DNA of 64,000 nucleotides from Bacillus sp. V2I10 (lineage in GTDB: Bacteria; Bacillota; Bacilli; Bacillales; Bacillaceae). The DNA is taken from positions 3,496,001 through 3,560,000 of the forward strand of contig NZ_JAUSYV010000001.1 of assembly GCF_030817055.1 (NCBI RefSeq). Reading direction: 5' to 3'. The translations under genes were made by a program, and so were the position numbers. Positions 45,001-54,071 of the stretch are shown piece by piece. Position 1 is the stretch's first letter; each line of letters begins with the position of its first letter. The notes below the pieces were generated by a model, which saw only the letters and a list, made by a program, of their open reading frames with translations, was not told where the DNA came from and did not search any database.

Positions 45001-46354
45001 ACCGGTCAATGATTTCGCCGTTTCTGATTTTTACGGCCGCAAGCTCGATAATCGTATCATATACAGCTGATAAGCCGGTTGTCTCAACATCAAATACGAC
45101 ATATGTTGCTTCAGGCAAGAAGCGGTCCTGTTCGTTATAAGCAATCGGGACTCCGTCATCAACCAAGTTAATTTCAACCCCGTATAATACTTTGATGCCA
45201 TTTTTCTTGCCGGCAGAATACGCTTCGGGAAACGACTGGGCAACAGCGTGATCTGTTATTGCAACAGCCGGATGTCCCCATTTACTCGCTTGTCCGACTA
45301 AAGAACTGACAGATGAAACAGCATCCATCTGGCTCATCGGAGTATGCAAATGAAGCTCTATTCTTTTTTCATCAGACGTATCCTTGCGAATTTCAGGCTT
45401 GATTTCATTAATGTCATTTGCAATCATGACTAAGTCTCTTACAAATGTGTCATTTTGAATGCTTCCCCGGACTTTGACCCACATTCCTTTTTTCAGTGTT
45501 TGCAAGAGAACGGCATCTTCTTTATCACGTGCAAACATTTTTACTAATATGGAATTTGTGTAGTCCGTAACTTTAAATGTGCTTAGCGTTCTTCCGCTGC
45601 GAAGCTCTCTTGTTTCAGCATCGAATACATAACCTTGAATGGTTATACGGCGTTCCTCATCTTCAATTGTATTGATCTGTTTAATTTCCTCGTCATTCTT
45701 AATGGCATAGCCAATCATCAGCGGACCTTGAGGCGCCTCCTGCTGATCTTGATCTTTCTTATCCATTTCTGTAATGGCAAGCATCATTTTCTCTTGATCT
45801 TCTAGCTTCTTTTGTTCTTGGAACTTTTGAATTTCTTCTTTTGAAATATTCACAGTTGTATCCAGCTGAATGAGCGGAAAGCCATATTGTGCAAAGCTAT
45901 CCTGAAGAACCGATGTGTATTTTTTCTTGATGGCCATCGCTTCTGTTTCATTTCTCGTTTTTACAATCAGCTTTAGTCCCTGTACTTCAGGAATTTGTTC
46001 GTTTAACAATGAGAGCATTGGAGGAGAGATCCCCTGCATTTCCTGCACACAAACCGACCAATAGTCTGCAATTAATTTCTCATCAAATGTTTGATCATTA
46101 ACGGAGATTTTAAATGATACATCAGCTATATGGGAGAACGCTTTTGTTAATTTCGCATAAAAAATCCGGTACACTTCAAAAGGAAGGATCCTGTCAAATA
46201 AAAATTGAAATTCCCACTTCTTTGACTGCTTATGGACCGTTAATTTTGTGATCGCGCCATTTATGAAATGATTAAAAATAGCGTCGTCTGTTAAATCGAT
46301 TTGCTGCAGCAGAAGCTGAAATCGCTCTTTTTGAGCCTTCGAAAGTTCGTCCAT
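42050..46354 (-). CDS. polC: DNA polymerase III PolC (replicative, Gram-positive type)
   Basis: 1434-aa leading-strand replicase. Order of parts: N-terminal domain, OB fold (about 230-320), PHP split by the DEDD proofreading exonuclease (RIELHLHTPMSQMDAVSS then VVFDVETTGLSAVYDTIIELAA), zinc-binding cysteines (CPDCKHSEFF ... CPECGAKYH), catalytic palm with DIDLNFSGEYQ, and a C-terminal sequence ending QLSLF, a clamp-binding motif. Intact and typical length. Flanked by gaps and by a hairpin on the proS side. Confidence 0.98.
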   Translation of the reverse strand: MDELSKAQKERFQLLLQQIDLTDDAIFNHFINGAITKLTVHKQSKKWEFQFLFDRILPFEVYRIFYAKLTKAFSHIADVSFKISVNDQTFDEKLIADYWSVCVQEMQGISPPMLSLLNEQIPEVQGLKLIVKTRNETEAMAIKKKYTSVLQDSFAQYGFPLIQLDTTVNISKEEIQKFQEQKKLEDQEKMMLAITEMDKKDQDQQEAPQGPLMIGYAIKNDEEIKQINTIEDEERRITIQGYVFDAETRELRSGRTLSTFKVTDYTNSILVKMFARDKEDAVLLQTLKKGMWVKVRGSIQNDTFVRDLVMIANDINEIKPEIRKDTSDEKRIELHLHTPMSQMDAVSSVSSLVGQASKWGHPAVAITDHAVAQSFPEAYSAGKKNGIKVLYGVEINLVDDGVPIAYNEQDRFLPEATYVVFDVETTGLSAVYDTIIELAAVKIRNGEIIDRFESFANPHHRLSATTIELTGITDDMVATAPNVDEVLRRFKEWAGDDILVAHNASFDMGFLNVGYKQLLGAGKAANPVIDTLELGRFLYPELKSHRLNTLAKKFDIELTQHHRAIFDAEATGYLLLRMLKDAAQKGIENHNQLNDNMGQGNAYQRARPYHAILLAQNEIGLKNLFKLVSLSHIDYFYRVARVPRSQLIKHREGILVGSACDRGEVFEGMMQKSPEEVEDLAAFYDYIEVQPPEVYRHLIQMEYIKDELALKEIITNLVNLGEKLEKPVVATGNVHYLQPEDKIYRKILVNSQGGANPLNRHELPNVHFRPTNEMLDCFSFLGKEKAREIVIDNTHRVSELIDEIKPIKDDLYTPKIDGADDEIREMSYSMARSIYGDHLPEIVEARLEKELKSIIGHGFAVIYLISHKLVKKSLDDGYLVGSRGSVGSSLVATMTEITEVNPLPPHYVCPDCKHSEFFNDGSVGSGFDLPNKDCPECGAKYHKDGHDIPFETFLGFKGDKVPDIDLNFSGEYQPRAHNYTKDLFGEDNVFRAGTIGTVAEKTAYGYVKGYAGDNNLMLRNAEVDRLVQGCTGVKRNTGQHPGGIIVVPDYMDIYDFSPIQFPADATGSEWKTTHFDFHSIHDNLLKLDILGHDDPTVIRMLQDLSGIDPKTIPTDDKEVMKIFSGTESLGVTEEQIMCKTGTLGIPEFGTRFVRQMLEDTKPTTFSELVQISGLSHGTDVWLGNAQELIHDNTCTLSEVIGCRDDIMVYLIYQGLEPSFAFKIMESVRKGKGLTPEMVEEMKKNEVPDWYISSCLKIKYMFPKAHAAAYVLMAVRIAYFKVHHALLYYSAYFTVRADDFDIETMVKGSEPIKAKIVEINQKGLEASPKEKSLLTVLELALEMCERGYSFQKVDLYRSSATDFLIDGNSLIPPFNSIPGLGTNAAINIVKARQDGEFLSKEDLQQRGKVSKTIIEYLDKQGCLESLPDQNQLSLF

Positions 46355-46393
46355 TCTAACCGTCCCCTCTTACAATATCGATCCTCATAATTG

Positions 46394-46422
46394 AAGGTAC
46401 CTCGCTCTTTGCGAGGTACCTT
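46394..46422. other. Perfect 12-bp hairpin between proS and polC
   Basis: AAGGTACCTCGC/GCGAGGTACCTT (46394-46405 with 46411-46422), 5-nt loop. No T-run on either strand, so probably not an intrinsic terminator; could be an mRNA processing or stability element separating proS and polC messages. Confidence 0.55.
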
Positions 46423-46479
46423 TAAATGTGTTATTTACTTACTTATCATAACATGAATAAAACAGTGCTTCATGCTTTT

Positions 46480-48183
46480 TTAATTGGATAATAAATTGGA
46501 AATGGTCCCAGTTAGATCAGACAAAGAAACATCCATTCCTTCACCTGTTTTGCGGACCTTTATCTCAACAATTCCGTCCGCCGCCTGTTTCCCGACAACG
46601 ACTCTTACCGGAATGCCGATAAGATCTGAATCTGCAAATTTCACTCCTGCACGTTCATTGCGGTCATCGTAAAGGACTTCAAATCCAGCTTCTTTAAGAT
46701 CTGCATATAATTTATCACTTAATTCAGCCTGTACATCATTTTTGGCATTTGCACTAATTAGGTGAACCTGGAATGGAGCAACAGCTGCAGGCCATATAAT
46801 TCCTTTTTCATCGTTGAATTGTTCAACGATTGCTGCAAGGGTTCTTGATACCCCGATACCGTAGCAGCCCATAATCATCGGCTGAGCTCTTCCATTTTCA
46901 TCAAGGAATGTTGCATTCATAGCTTCACTGTAGCGTGTGCCAAGTTTAAATACGTGGCCGACTTCAATACCTTTTGCAAATTGAATGACACCTTGTCCAT
47001 CTGGAGATAAGTCTCCTTCTTTAATAAATCTTAAATCCGTAAATTGAGAGACTTTAGCATCACGTTCAATATTCACGCCTGTGTAATGAAAGTTCTCTTC
47101 GTTAGCGCCGCACACGCCGTTTACAATCGCCTGAACGGCCATATCTGCAATAATCTCTACTTCTGAGCTGACGGCAACTGGACCTACATAGCCCGGCATT
47201 ACGCCGACTGCCTGCTTTGTCTCTTCGGCTGTGGCAAGCTCTACAATTGAAGCACCGTATATGTTTTTAATTTTAATGTCATTAACCTCATGATCACCGC
47301 GCACTAAAACTAATACGAATTTCTCATCCACTTTGAAAAGAAGAGACTTAATTAATTGCTCTTTAGCTGTATTCAAGAAAGATGCAACATCTTCAATTGT
47401 TTTTTGATCAGGCGTTTCTACCTTTTCAAGACTCTGAGCTTCTTCACCGCTTTTTTCATAATGATTAATGACAGGTGCCATTTCAATATTTGCCGCATAG
47501 TGAGAGGTATCTGAGTAAGCAATCGTATCTTCTCCTACTTCAGAAAGCACCATGAATTCATGTGTATCTTTCCCGCCCATTGCACCGGAATCCGCAATTA
47601 CTGCACGGTAATTTAATCCGCAGCGTGAGAAAATATTGCTGTATGCCTGGAACATCTTTTCGTACACTTCATCAAGACTTTCAAAAGAAGCGTGAAAAGA
47701 GTAAGCGTCTTTCATAATAAATTCACGGCCGCGAAGCAGACCGAAACGCGGACGTTTCTCATCTCTGAATTTAGATTGAATTTGAAATAGATTCAAAGGC
47801 AGTCTTTTATACGATTTTACTTCGTCTCTCACAAGAGAAGTAATGACTTCTTCATGTGTTGCGCCAAGGGCGAATTCACGGCTGTGACGGTCTTTCATTC
47901 GCATAAGCTCAGGACCGTACGTATACCATCTGCCTGACTCCTCCCAAAGCTCTGCCTGCTGCAGAGCTGGCATTAACAGCTCGGATGATCCTGCACGATT
48001 CATTTCTTCTCGCACAATTTGCTCGATTTTCTTAAGCACAATGGAAGCAAGCGGCAAGTAACTGTATATCCCGCTTGCATTTTGCCGCATATAGCCCGCA
48101 CGCAATAAAAGCTGATGGCTTTTAATGTCAGCATCTGCAGGCACTTCTCTTAAAGTAGGAATAAATGTCATACTCTGTTTCAT
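46480..48183 (-). CDS. proS: Prolyl-tRNA synthetase (bacterial type with editing insert)
   Basis: 567-aa class II synthetase. Motif 1-2 region RDEKRPRFGLLRGREF and motif 3 GCYGIGVSRTLAAI present; the editing INS domain (about 225-410) lies between them and clears Ala-tRNA(Pro). The anticodon-binding domain is at the C-terminus. ATG at 48183 has GAGGTG; an in-frame TTG two codons earlier is less likely. No T-box leader was seen upstream. Confidence 0.97.
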   Translation of the reverse strand: MKQSMTFIPTLREVPADADIKSHQLLLRAGYMRQNASGIYSYLPLASIVLKKIEQIVREEMNRAGSSELLMPALQQAELWEESGRWYTYGPELMRMKDRHSREFALGATHEEVITSLVRDEVKSYKRLPLNLFQIQSKFRDEKRPRFGLLRGREFIMKDAYSFHASFESLDEVYEKMFQAYSNIFSRCGLNYRAVIADSGAMGGKDTHEFMVLSEVGEDTIAYSDTSHYAANIEMAPVINHYEKSGEEAQSLEKVETPDQKTIEDVASFLNTAKEQLIKSLLFKVDEKFVLVLVRGDHEVNDIKIKNIYGASIVELATAEETKQAVGVMPGYVGPVAVSSEVEIIADMAVQAIVNGVCGANEENFHYTGVNIERDAKVSQFTDLRFIKEGDLSPDGQGVIQFAKGIEVGHVFKLGTRYSEAMNATFLDENGRAQPMIMGCYGIGVSRTLAAIVEQFNDEKGIIWPAAVAPFQVHLISANAKNDVQAELSDKLYADLKEAGFEVLYDDRNERAGVKFADSDLIGIPVRVVVGKQAADGIVEIKVRKTGEGMDVSLSDLTGTISNLLSN

Positions 48184-48286
48184 CTTCAAGCACCTCTATC
48201 TATTTATACATTCTAAAAGTCGGGTTTAACCAAACGAGACGACGGTCCTAAAAGAATGACAGCGCCCTCTCATTCATAGCAAAGTC

Positions 48287-49549
48287 TTATAAAAAGAATC
48301 TTTGAATATCATTCCATGTGACAACAAGCATTAACAGCATCAATAAAGCAAAACCGATAAAATGAACGACCCCTTCTTTTTGGCGGTCTATCGGTTTGCC
48401 TCTAAGCGCTTCGACCAGGAAGAATAATAGCCTTCCCCCGTCCAGTGCCGGAATCGGAAGCAGATTGACAATTCCTAAGTTGATGCTCAAAATGGCAGCC
48501 CAGCTCATTAAGTTGATGATGCCTGTTTTTGCGACTTGATCTGTCATGTCATAAATTCCTACCGGACCTGAAAGCATGTCGATCGAAAACTGCCCAGTGA
48601 CCAATTTGCCAAGACCGAGCACTATTTCCTTTGTCCAATTGAACGTTTCCGTTACTCCATATTCCAATGAGCCGACGAAAGATTTTTCAACAGGATTGTA
48701 AGCACCAATTCTGCCGATTGTTTCTTCTCCAACTTTACTTGCTTCCGGAACCACTTCCACTTCAAGGTTTTGACCGCCTCGGTTAATAGCAAAAGTCAAT
48801 TCTTGCTCTGGATTTGCCTGAATTACTGAAACGACTTGTTTCCATGAAGACATCACTTTTCCTTCAATGGATGTAATTTCATCGCCTTCTTTAAGTCCCG
48901 ACTCTACAGCAGAGCCATCCGGCGTGAGCTTCCCTAAAATCGGTTCATCAATTGGAGCCCCTTGAATAAACCCAAGAGAAAATAATAAAACAAACGCTAA
49001 AATAAAATTCATAAGCGGGCCTGCAATAATCGCCGCTGTCCGCTGTCTGAGCGTTTTTGAACCAAACTGGCGGTTATAGGGGGCAATTTGAACCTCTGAA
49101 CCATCTACAATGAAGAAAGATTTTTCACTTACTTCAAAGTTTTTCAGAATTTCATCCTCTTCGCCCTGTTCATAGCCTGAAATGAACATTTTGTGTTCAA
49201 GGTCAGCCTGTTCTACTTCAATGACTCTTGCACGAGGATATTTTTCCTTATTATTAAGGATGATTTTTTCAACTTTATTTTCTTTATTAAACAGCAAACC
49301 TACATTATATCCAGGCTTCACTTCTATCATTTCTGGATCTTCACCAGCCATGCGGACAAATCCGCCAAGGGGAAGAAGTCTGATGGTATAGACGGTTTCA
49401 TCTTTCATGAATGAAAAGATTTTCGGTCCAAACCCGATTGCAAATTCACGGCATAAAATACCTGCCCGTTTTGCTAAAACTAAATGTCCCAGCTCGTGAA
49501 AGAATACGAGTGCTCCAAAAATAATAACAAACGCTAAAACGGTATTCAC
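48287..49549 (-). CDS. rasP: RasP, site-2 intramembrane zinc protease
   Basis: 420-aa membrane protease. Zinc site HELGH at residues 18-22 in the first helix; a PDZ domain (about 200-275, including GSAVESGLKEGDEITSIEG) in the extracytoplasmic part; LDGGRLLFF near the C-terminus supplies the third ligand. Cleaves anti-sigma factors (RsiW) and membrane-embedded signal peptides and FtsL. 15 nt after dxr. Confidence 0.96.
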   Translation of the reverse strand: MNTVLAFVIIFGALVFFHELGHLVLAKRAGILCREFAIGFGPKIFSFMKDETVYTIRLLPLGGFVRMAGEDPEMIEVKPGYNVGLLFNKENKVEKIILNNKEKYPRARVIEVEQADLEHKMFISGYEQGEEDEILKNFEVSEKSFFIVDGSEVQIAPYNRQFGSKTLRQRTAAIIAGPLMNFILAFVLLFSLGFIQGAPIDEPILGKLTPDGSAVESGLKEGDEITSIEGKVMSSWKQVVSVIQANPEQELTFAINRGGQNLEVEVVPEASKVGEETIGRIGAYNPVEKSFVGSLEYGVTETFNWTKEIVLGLGKLVTGQFSIDMLSGPVGIYDMTDQVAKTGIINLMSWAAILSINLGIVNLLPIPALDGGRLLFFLVEALRGKPIDRQKEGVVHFIGFALLMLLMLVVTWNDIQRFFL

Positions 49550-49564
49550 GTTTCATGACCACCT

Positions 49565-50713
49565 TTATGAATATAATGTTTGAACAAATTGTCTAGTCTC
49601 TTTGTCCACTTCCTGAATGATATGCAAATCCGGGTTTGATATCACACTATGTTTTGCCAAAGCTTTTTCGATGAGATCTTCAATTTGAAGAAAGGCAATT
49701 TGTCCTTTTAAAAATGCTCCGACTGCTTCTTCGTTTGCGGCATTCAGCACAGTTGGCATTGTACCACCTATTTTACCTGAATCATAGGCGAATTGTAAGC
49801 AGCGGTATCTCTCAAAGTCCGCTTTTTCAAAATGCAGCTTGCCGACTTCCCATAGATTTAATTGCTTAGTTGAAGAAAGCGGCAGTCTTTCTGGATAGGA
49901 TAATGCATATTGAATAGGAACTCTCATATCCGGTGATCCGAGCTGTGCAATAACACTTCGATCATGAAACTCTGCCATAGAGTGAATAATGCTTTCTTTA
50001 TGAAGCAGCACCTCGATCTTTTCATACGGAAGATCAAAGAGCCAGTGTGCCTCAATGACTTCAAGACCTTTGTTCATCATAGTAGCAGAATCGATTGTAA
50101 TTTTAGCACCCATAGACCAATTCGGATGATTGAGTGCCGCGTCAACTGTAACATCTGCTAATTCTTCGCGCTTTCTGTCGCGGAAGCTTCCGCCGGATGC
50201 TGTCACAATCAATCTTTCCAGCGATTTGGGATTTTCTCCCTGCAAACACTGGAAAATAGCAGAATGCTCACTGTCAACAGGCAGAAGGGCTACACCATAT
50301 TTTCTGGCGTGTTCTGTTACAAGATGACCTGCAGTTACCAGTGTTTCTTTATTTGCAAGGGCAATTGTCTTTCTGCTTTCAATTGCTTTTAAAGTCGGCA
50401 AAAGACCAACACTTCCGACAACTGCATTCACTACAATTTCAGCTTCTGAGATAACAGCTGCTTCTATTAGACCTTCAGCACCATATGTAAATGTTATGTT
50501 GGGAAATTCTTCTTTCAGCTGTGAATATACATGGATTTCATTTACAGCTACCAGGCTGGGAGAAAAATCGGAAATAGCCTTTCTTCCAAGCTCCAGATTA
50601 CTTCCAAAAGACATAGCAACAAGCTGAAATTGATCGGGATGTGATCTAATTACATCCAGGGTTTGCTGACCAATTGAGCCTGTTGCACCCAATAAGCTAA
50701 TCTTCTTCACCAT
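49565..50713 (-). CDS. dxr: 1-deoxy-D-xylulose-5-phosphate reductoisomerase
   Basis: 382-aa NADPH enzyme, second step of the MEP isoprenoid pathway (target of fosmidomycin). N-terminal GATGSIGQQTLDVI; metal site region PVDSEHSAIFQCL; TASGGSFRD and ALNHPNWSMGAKITIDSATMMNKGLE are complete. Feeds undecaprenyl phosphate synthesis by uppS two genes upstream. Confidence 0.97.
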   Translation of the reverse strand: MVKKISLLGATGSIGQQTLDVIRSHPDQFQLVAMSFGSNLELGRKAISDFSPSLVAVNEIHVYSQLKEEFPNITFTYGAEGLIEAAVISEAEIVVNAVVGSVGLLPTLKAIESRKTIALANKETLVTAGHLVTEHARKYGVALLPVDSEHSAIFQCLQGENPKSLERLIVTASGGSFRDRKREELADVTVDAALNHPNWSMGAKITIDSATMMNKGLEVIEAHWLFDLPYEKIEVLLHKESIIHSMAEFHDRSVIAQLGSPDMRVPIQYALSYPERLPLSSTKQLNLWEVGKLHFEKADFERYRCLQFAYDSGKIGGTMPTVLNAANEEAVGAFLKGQIAFLQIEDLIEKALAKHSVISNPDLHIIQEVDKETRQFVQTLYS

Positions 50714-50869
50714 GTCACTCCCATTCGTTTGTTACAGACATTCTCTTCAGTAAAGGCCGTTTTAGAATTGATTGTTTTACGTATTCTTATTTGGTTCACA
50801 TATACAAGTCCATATCATGCTCTTTTCCCAAGCAGGCAGATACGGCGTACATTAAGATACGATGAATAA

Positions 50870-50936
50870 CTGCAAAAAATCCAAAGCCGATTTTAACCGA
50901 CCTGGGAAAGCAGCTAAGTTTACGAAAACAGCCTTA
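50870..50936. repeat. Intergenic element, copy 2 of 2
   Basis: About 65 bp (GCAAAAAATCCAAAGCCG ... TTTACGAAAACAGCCTTA) similar to 20955-21024, with the same orientation. Its end touches the cdsA stop codon. The rest of the 50714-50869 gap has no recognisable content. Confidence 0.6.
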
Positions 50937-51728
50937 GTTAAAAAACAAAAACAAGAAATGCATGATCGGCAATACAAAAATCATGCTGTCAAAGCGATCC
51001 AATATTCCCCCGTGCCCAGGCAGGATATGCCCTGAATCTTTTACTTGATAATGGCGCTTTAACGCTGATTCAGCCAAATCCCCTATTTGTCCAAAAATAG
51101 ACAGCAAAACTGTGATTAGCGTGATGCTTAAATAGGACTCTGCAAAGGCAGTGAAATATTGAAAAATCCACGCGATTATTACGGCGCAGAAGATTCCTCC
51201 AATTGATCCCTCTATCGTTTTGTTAGGACTTATTTCCGGCCACAGCTTCCTTTTGCCCGCTGATTTACCGATAAAATAAGCTCCTGAATCTGTAGCCCAT
51301 ATAATCAATAGAGCATAAATGATAGGATAAAGGCCAATGTTTCTCATTTCAATAAAATAAAAAAATCCGATCCCGATATACATTGTTGTTATTATGGTGA
51401 ATCCTACATCATCGAAGGAAAATCTGTTTTTTGTCACAACGGTATAGCATAAAAAAAACAGAACAACAAGCAACGCAAACTCGATTTTGGTTATGCTGTA
51501 TTCATCTAATAAGTTTATGTAGTTACTGGGGATTAATAGAACCCATAGCAATAATAAACTGAGCAGCCCCGGTATACTGTATATGGAAATCCGCTTCATC
51601 TTCAGCAGTTCATACAGGGCGATGGAAGCTAATAAGTATATAAAAATAGTAAAAGGGGCACGACCATAAATAACGGCCGGCAAAAAAACGGCCAAAGCAA
51701 TTATTGCAGTTACAATTCTTTGTTTCAC
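50934..51728 (-). CDS. cdsA: Phosphatidate cytidylyltransferase
   Basis: 264-aa membrane enzyme making CDP-diacylglycerol, the precursor used by pgsA. Seven or so hydrophobic segments and the C-terminal signature S-x-LKRHYQVKDSGHILPGHGGILDRFD (about 210-240). Start GTG at 51728 with AAGGTGAC. 15 nt after uppS. Confidence 0.96.
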   Translation of the reverse strand: MKQRIVTAIIALAVFLPAVIYGRAPFTIFIYLLASIALYELLKMKRISIYSIPGLLSLLLLWVLLIPSNYINLLDEYSITKIEFALLVVLFFLCYTVVTKNRFSFDDVGFTIITTMYIGIGFFYFIEMRNIGLYPIIYALLIIWATDSGAYFIGKSAGKRKLWPEISPNKTIEGSIGGIFCAVIIAWIFQYFTAFAESYLSITLITVLLSIFGQIGDLAESALKRHYQVKDSGHILPGHGGILDRFDSMIFVLPIMHFLFLFFN

Positions 51729-51743
51729 GCTGTCACCTTCATC

Positions 51744-52517
51744 TTATAAGCCGCCAAATCTTCGACCCCTATGCTGGTATTCATTAATTGCCGCAAGTAA
51801 ATGCTCCTCGCTAAAGTCCGGCCAAAGCACGTCTGTAAAGACAAATTCGGAATAAGCAAGCTGCCAAAGCATGAAATTGCTCAGTCTGATTTCTCCGCTT
51901 GTTCGAATGAGCAAATCCGGATCTCTCATGTCTTTCGTCATTAAATATTGAGAAAATAATGCCTCATTAATGTCTTCAGAGCTAATGTCGCCATTTTTTG
52001 CATCTTGCACAATTCCTTTAACAGCATGAATCATCTCCGCTCTGCTGCCATAATTCAGGGCGAAATTTAAGATAAGACCATTATTATTTATAGTATCTTC
52101 CTTTGCCTTTTGCACAGCGCGAAGAGTATGTTCAGGAATTTTTGACTCTTCTCCAATAATTCTCACTTGAACATTTTCTTCTACAAGTTCAGGAAGAAAG
52201 GTGCCCAAAAATTCTTCCGGCAGTTTCATCAGATAATCTACTTCTGTTTTAGGCCTTTTCCAGTTCTCAGTAGAAAAAGCATATAAAGTTAAGGCCTTAA
52301 CTCCAAGTTCATTCGAAAGTTTTGTTACTTTTCTTACAACTTTCATGCCTTCATGATGTCCGGCAATTCTGGGAAGAGCTCTTTTTTTGGCCCAGCGTCC
52401 ATTACCATCCATAATGATTGCAATATGTTCCGGGATTTCCCTTTTCAGAATTTCTTCTTTTGAGAATTCCGTTTGCTCGCGGGCAGGATTTCTCCATTTT
52501 TTCAGTATGTTGAGCAT
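51744..52517 (-). CDS. uppS: Undecaprenyl pyrophosphate synthase
   Basis: 257-aa cis-prenyltransferase forming the C55 carrier lipid precursor for peptidoglycan and teichoic acid. Catalytic Asp37 in IIMDGNGRWAKKR; substrate-binding LYAFSTENWKRP; C-terminal RTSGEIRLSNFMLWQ. GGAGG before ATG at 52517. Confidence 0.96.
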   Translation of the reverse strand: MLNILKKWRNPAREQTEFSKEEILKREIPEHIAIIMDGNGRWAKKRALPRIAGHHEGMKVVRKVTKLSNELGVKALTLYAFSTENWKRPKTEVDYLMKLPEEFLGTFLPELVEENVQVRIIGEESKIPEHTLRAVQKAKEDTINNNGLILNFALNYGSRAEMIHAVKGIVQDAKNGDISSEDINEALFSQYLMTKDMRDPDLLIRTSGEIRLSNFMLWQLAYSEFVFTDVLWPDFSEEHLLAAINEYQHRGRRFGGL

Positions 52518-52575
52518 GTGATTCCTCCATCACCATTCTGCGGTCTCATATACTGCAACGATGTTAACAGTATTA

Positions 52576-52608
52576 ACAAAAAAACCCCCTGTAAACATTA
52601 GAGGGTCT
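52576..52608 (-). terminator. Terminator after frr
   Basis: An 8-bp imperfect stem (ACCCCCTG with TAGAGGGT on the plus strand) followed by TTTTTTT on the minus strand. Confidence 0.65.
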
Positions 52609-52641
52609 TTTAAGCACAATTCCATTGTACAGAGTTTTTTC

Positions 52642-53199
52642 TTAAACTTCCATGATTTCTTTTTCTTTATCTTTAGCAATTGCATCAATTTTGCTGATGA
52701 AATCATCTGTTGCTTTTTGAACATTGTCGTTGTTGCTGCGCAGTTCATCTTCTGTGATTTCACCATTTTTTTCGAGCTTTTTCAAGTCGTCATTTGCATC
52801 CCGGCGAACATTGCGGACAGCAACTTTAGCTTCTTCAGCATATTTTTTCACAAGCTTTGCAAGCTCCTTGCGGCGTTCCTCAGTAAGTGCAGGGATAGCA
52901 AGACGAATTAAAGATCCGTCATTTGTCGGGTTTAATCCAAGATCTGATTTTAAAATTGCTTTTTCGATTTCGCCCAGAACCGTTTTGTCATAAGGCTGAA
53001 TAACAAGCAGTCTTGCTTCAGGAATATTAATAGAAGCTAATTGGTTTACTGGTGTTGGAGCACCGTAATAATCTACAACGATTTTATCAAGCAATGATGC
53101 ATTCGCACGGCCTGCACGAACAGTAGAAAGCTCTCTGTTAAATGCAGATACTGCTTTTTCCATTTTGTCTTTCGCTTGTGATAGCACTTGTTTTGCCAT
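52642..53199 (-). CDS. frr: Ribosome recycling factor
   Basis: 185-aa two-domain factor that, with EF-G, splits post-termination ribosomes. Starts MAKQVLSQAKDKMEKAVSAF; contains RAGRANASLLDKIVVDYYG and the basic helix RRKELAKLVKKYAEEAKVAVR. Two nt after pyrH; usual rpsB-tsf-pyrH-frr order. Confidence 0.97.
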   Translation of the reverse strand: MAKQVLSQAKDKMEKAVSAFNRELSTVRAGRANASLLDKIVVDYYGAPTPVNQLASINIPEARLLVIQPYDKTVLGEIEKAILKSDLGLNPTNDGSLIRLAIPALTEERRKELAKLVKKYAEEAKVAVRNVRRDANDDLKKLEKNGEITEDELRSNNDNVQKATDDFISKIDAIAKDKEKEIMEV

Positions 53200-53201
53200 G
53201 A

Positions 53202-53924
53202 TTATTTCCCCCTTACAATAGTTCCGATATTTTCGCCTAATACCGCACGTTTAATGTTTCCTTCTTCCATAACTGAGAAGACAATAAGCGGAATATCATT
53301 ATCCATACAAAGTGATGAAGCAGTTGAATCCATTACTTCCAAACCTTCTTTTAAAACATCTAAATAGGAAAGTGTTTCATATTTAACAGCCGTTGAATCT
53401 TTTTTAGGATCAGCCGTATAAACTCCGTCTACGTTGTTTTTTGCCATTAGAATGACATCTGCTTCAATTTCCGCAGCACGCAATGCAGCTGTTGTATCAG
53501 TTGAGAAATACGGATTTCCTGTACCGGCAGCAAAGATGACAACCCGTTTTTTCTCAAGATGTCTGATTGCTTTTCTTCTTATGTAGGGTTCGGCTACTTG
53601 ACGCATTTCAATTGAAGTTTGAACACGGGTCTGAATGCCGAATGTTTCAAGGCTGTCCTGAAGCGCTAGTGAATTCATGACAGTTGCAAGCATTCCCATA
53701 TAGTCTGCTGTTGCACGGTCCATGCCCATTTCACTGCCGATCTTGCCGCGCCAAATGTTTCCGCCGCCGACAACAACAGCTACTTCAACATCCAGTTCAG
53801 CAATTTCCTTTACTTGTTTAGCAATTGATTGAATAACGGCAGGCTTTATGCCAAAGCTGTCATTTCCAGCTAAAGCTTCACCGCTTAATTTAAGTACAAT
53901 ACGATTATATTTAGGTGTGCTCAT
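53202..53924 (-). CDS. pyrH: UMP kinase
   Basis: 240-aa hexameric bacterial UMP kinase (amino-acid-kinase fold). KLSGEALAG near the N-terminus, VVVGGGNIWRG and MAKNNVDGVYTADPKK are diagnostic. ATG at 53924 is preceded by GGAGGTCATT; four earlier in-frame codons are not supported. Confidence 0.97.
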   Translation of the reverse strand: MSTPKYNRIVLKLSGEALAGNDSFGIKPAVIQSIAKQVKEIAELDVEVAVVVGGGNIWRGKIGSEMGMDRATADYMGMLATVMNSLALQDSLETFGIQTRVQTSIEMRQVAEPYIRRKAIRHLEKKRVVIFAAGTGNPYFSTDTTAALRAAEIEADVILMAKNNVDGVYTADPKKDSTAVKYETLSYLDVLKEGLEVMDSTASSLCMDNDIPLIVFSVMEEGNIKRAVLGENIGTIVRGK

Positions 53925-53982
53925 AATGACCTCCAAGTCTTTTCCAATAGATCTAAGTACCGTGTAAATGATTTTTAAAAAG

Positions 53983-54006
53983 AGGGAACACAGATGTGTG
54001 TTCCCT
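53983..54006 (-). terminator. Terminator after tsf
   Basis: 9-bp perfect stem AGGGAACAC/GTGTTCCCT (53983-53991 with 53998-54006) followed by CTTTTT on the minus strand. Expected to reduce transcription into pyrH-frr. Confidence 0.8.
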
Positions 54007-54071
54007 GTCTTTCATTTACTCATTTTCTGCCGCAGGTTAAAGCCATGCTTTAGCCGGAGGAACAGACTTGA

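Noticed and set aside
46394..46422. Intrinsic terminator between proS and polC
   Set aside because: The stem is perfect, but no T-run follows on either strand; listed as a hairpin only.
48184..48286. T-box or other tRNA-sensing leader before proS
   Set aside because: The gap is only about 100 nt, with no T-box sequence and no specifier structure seen.
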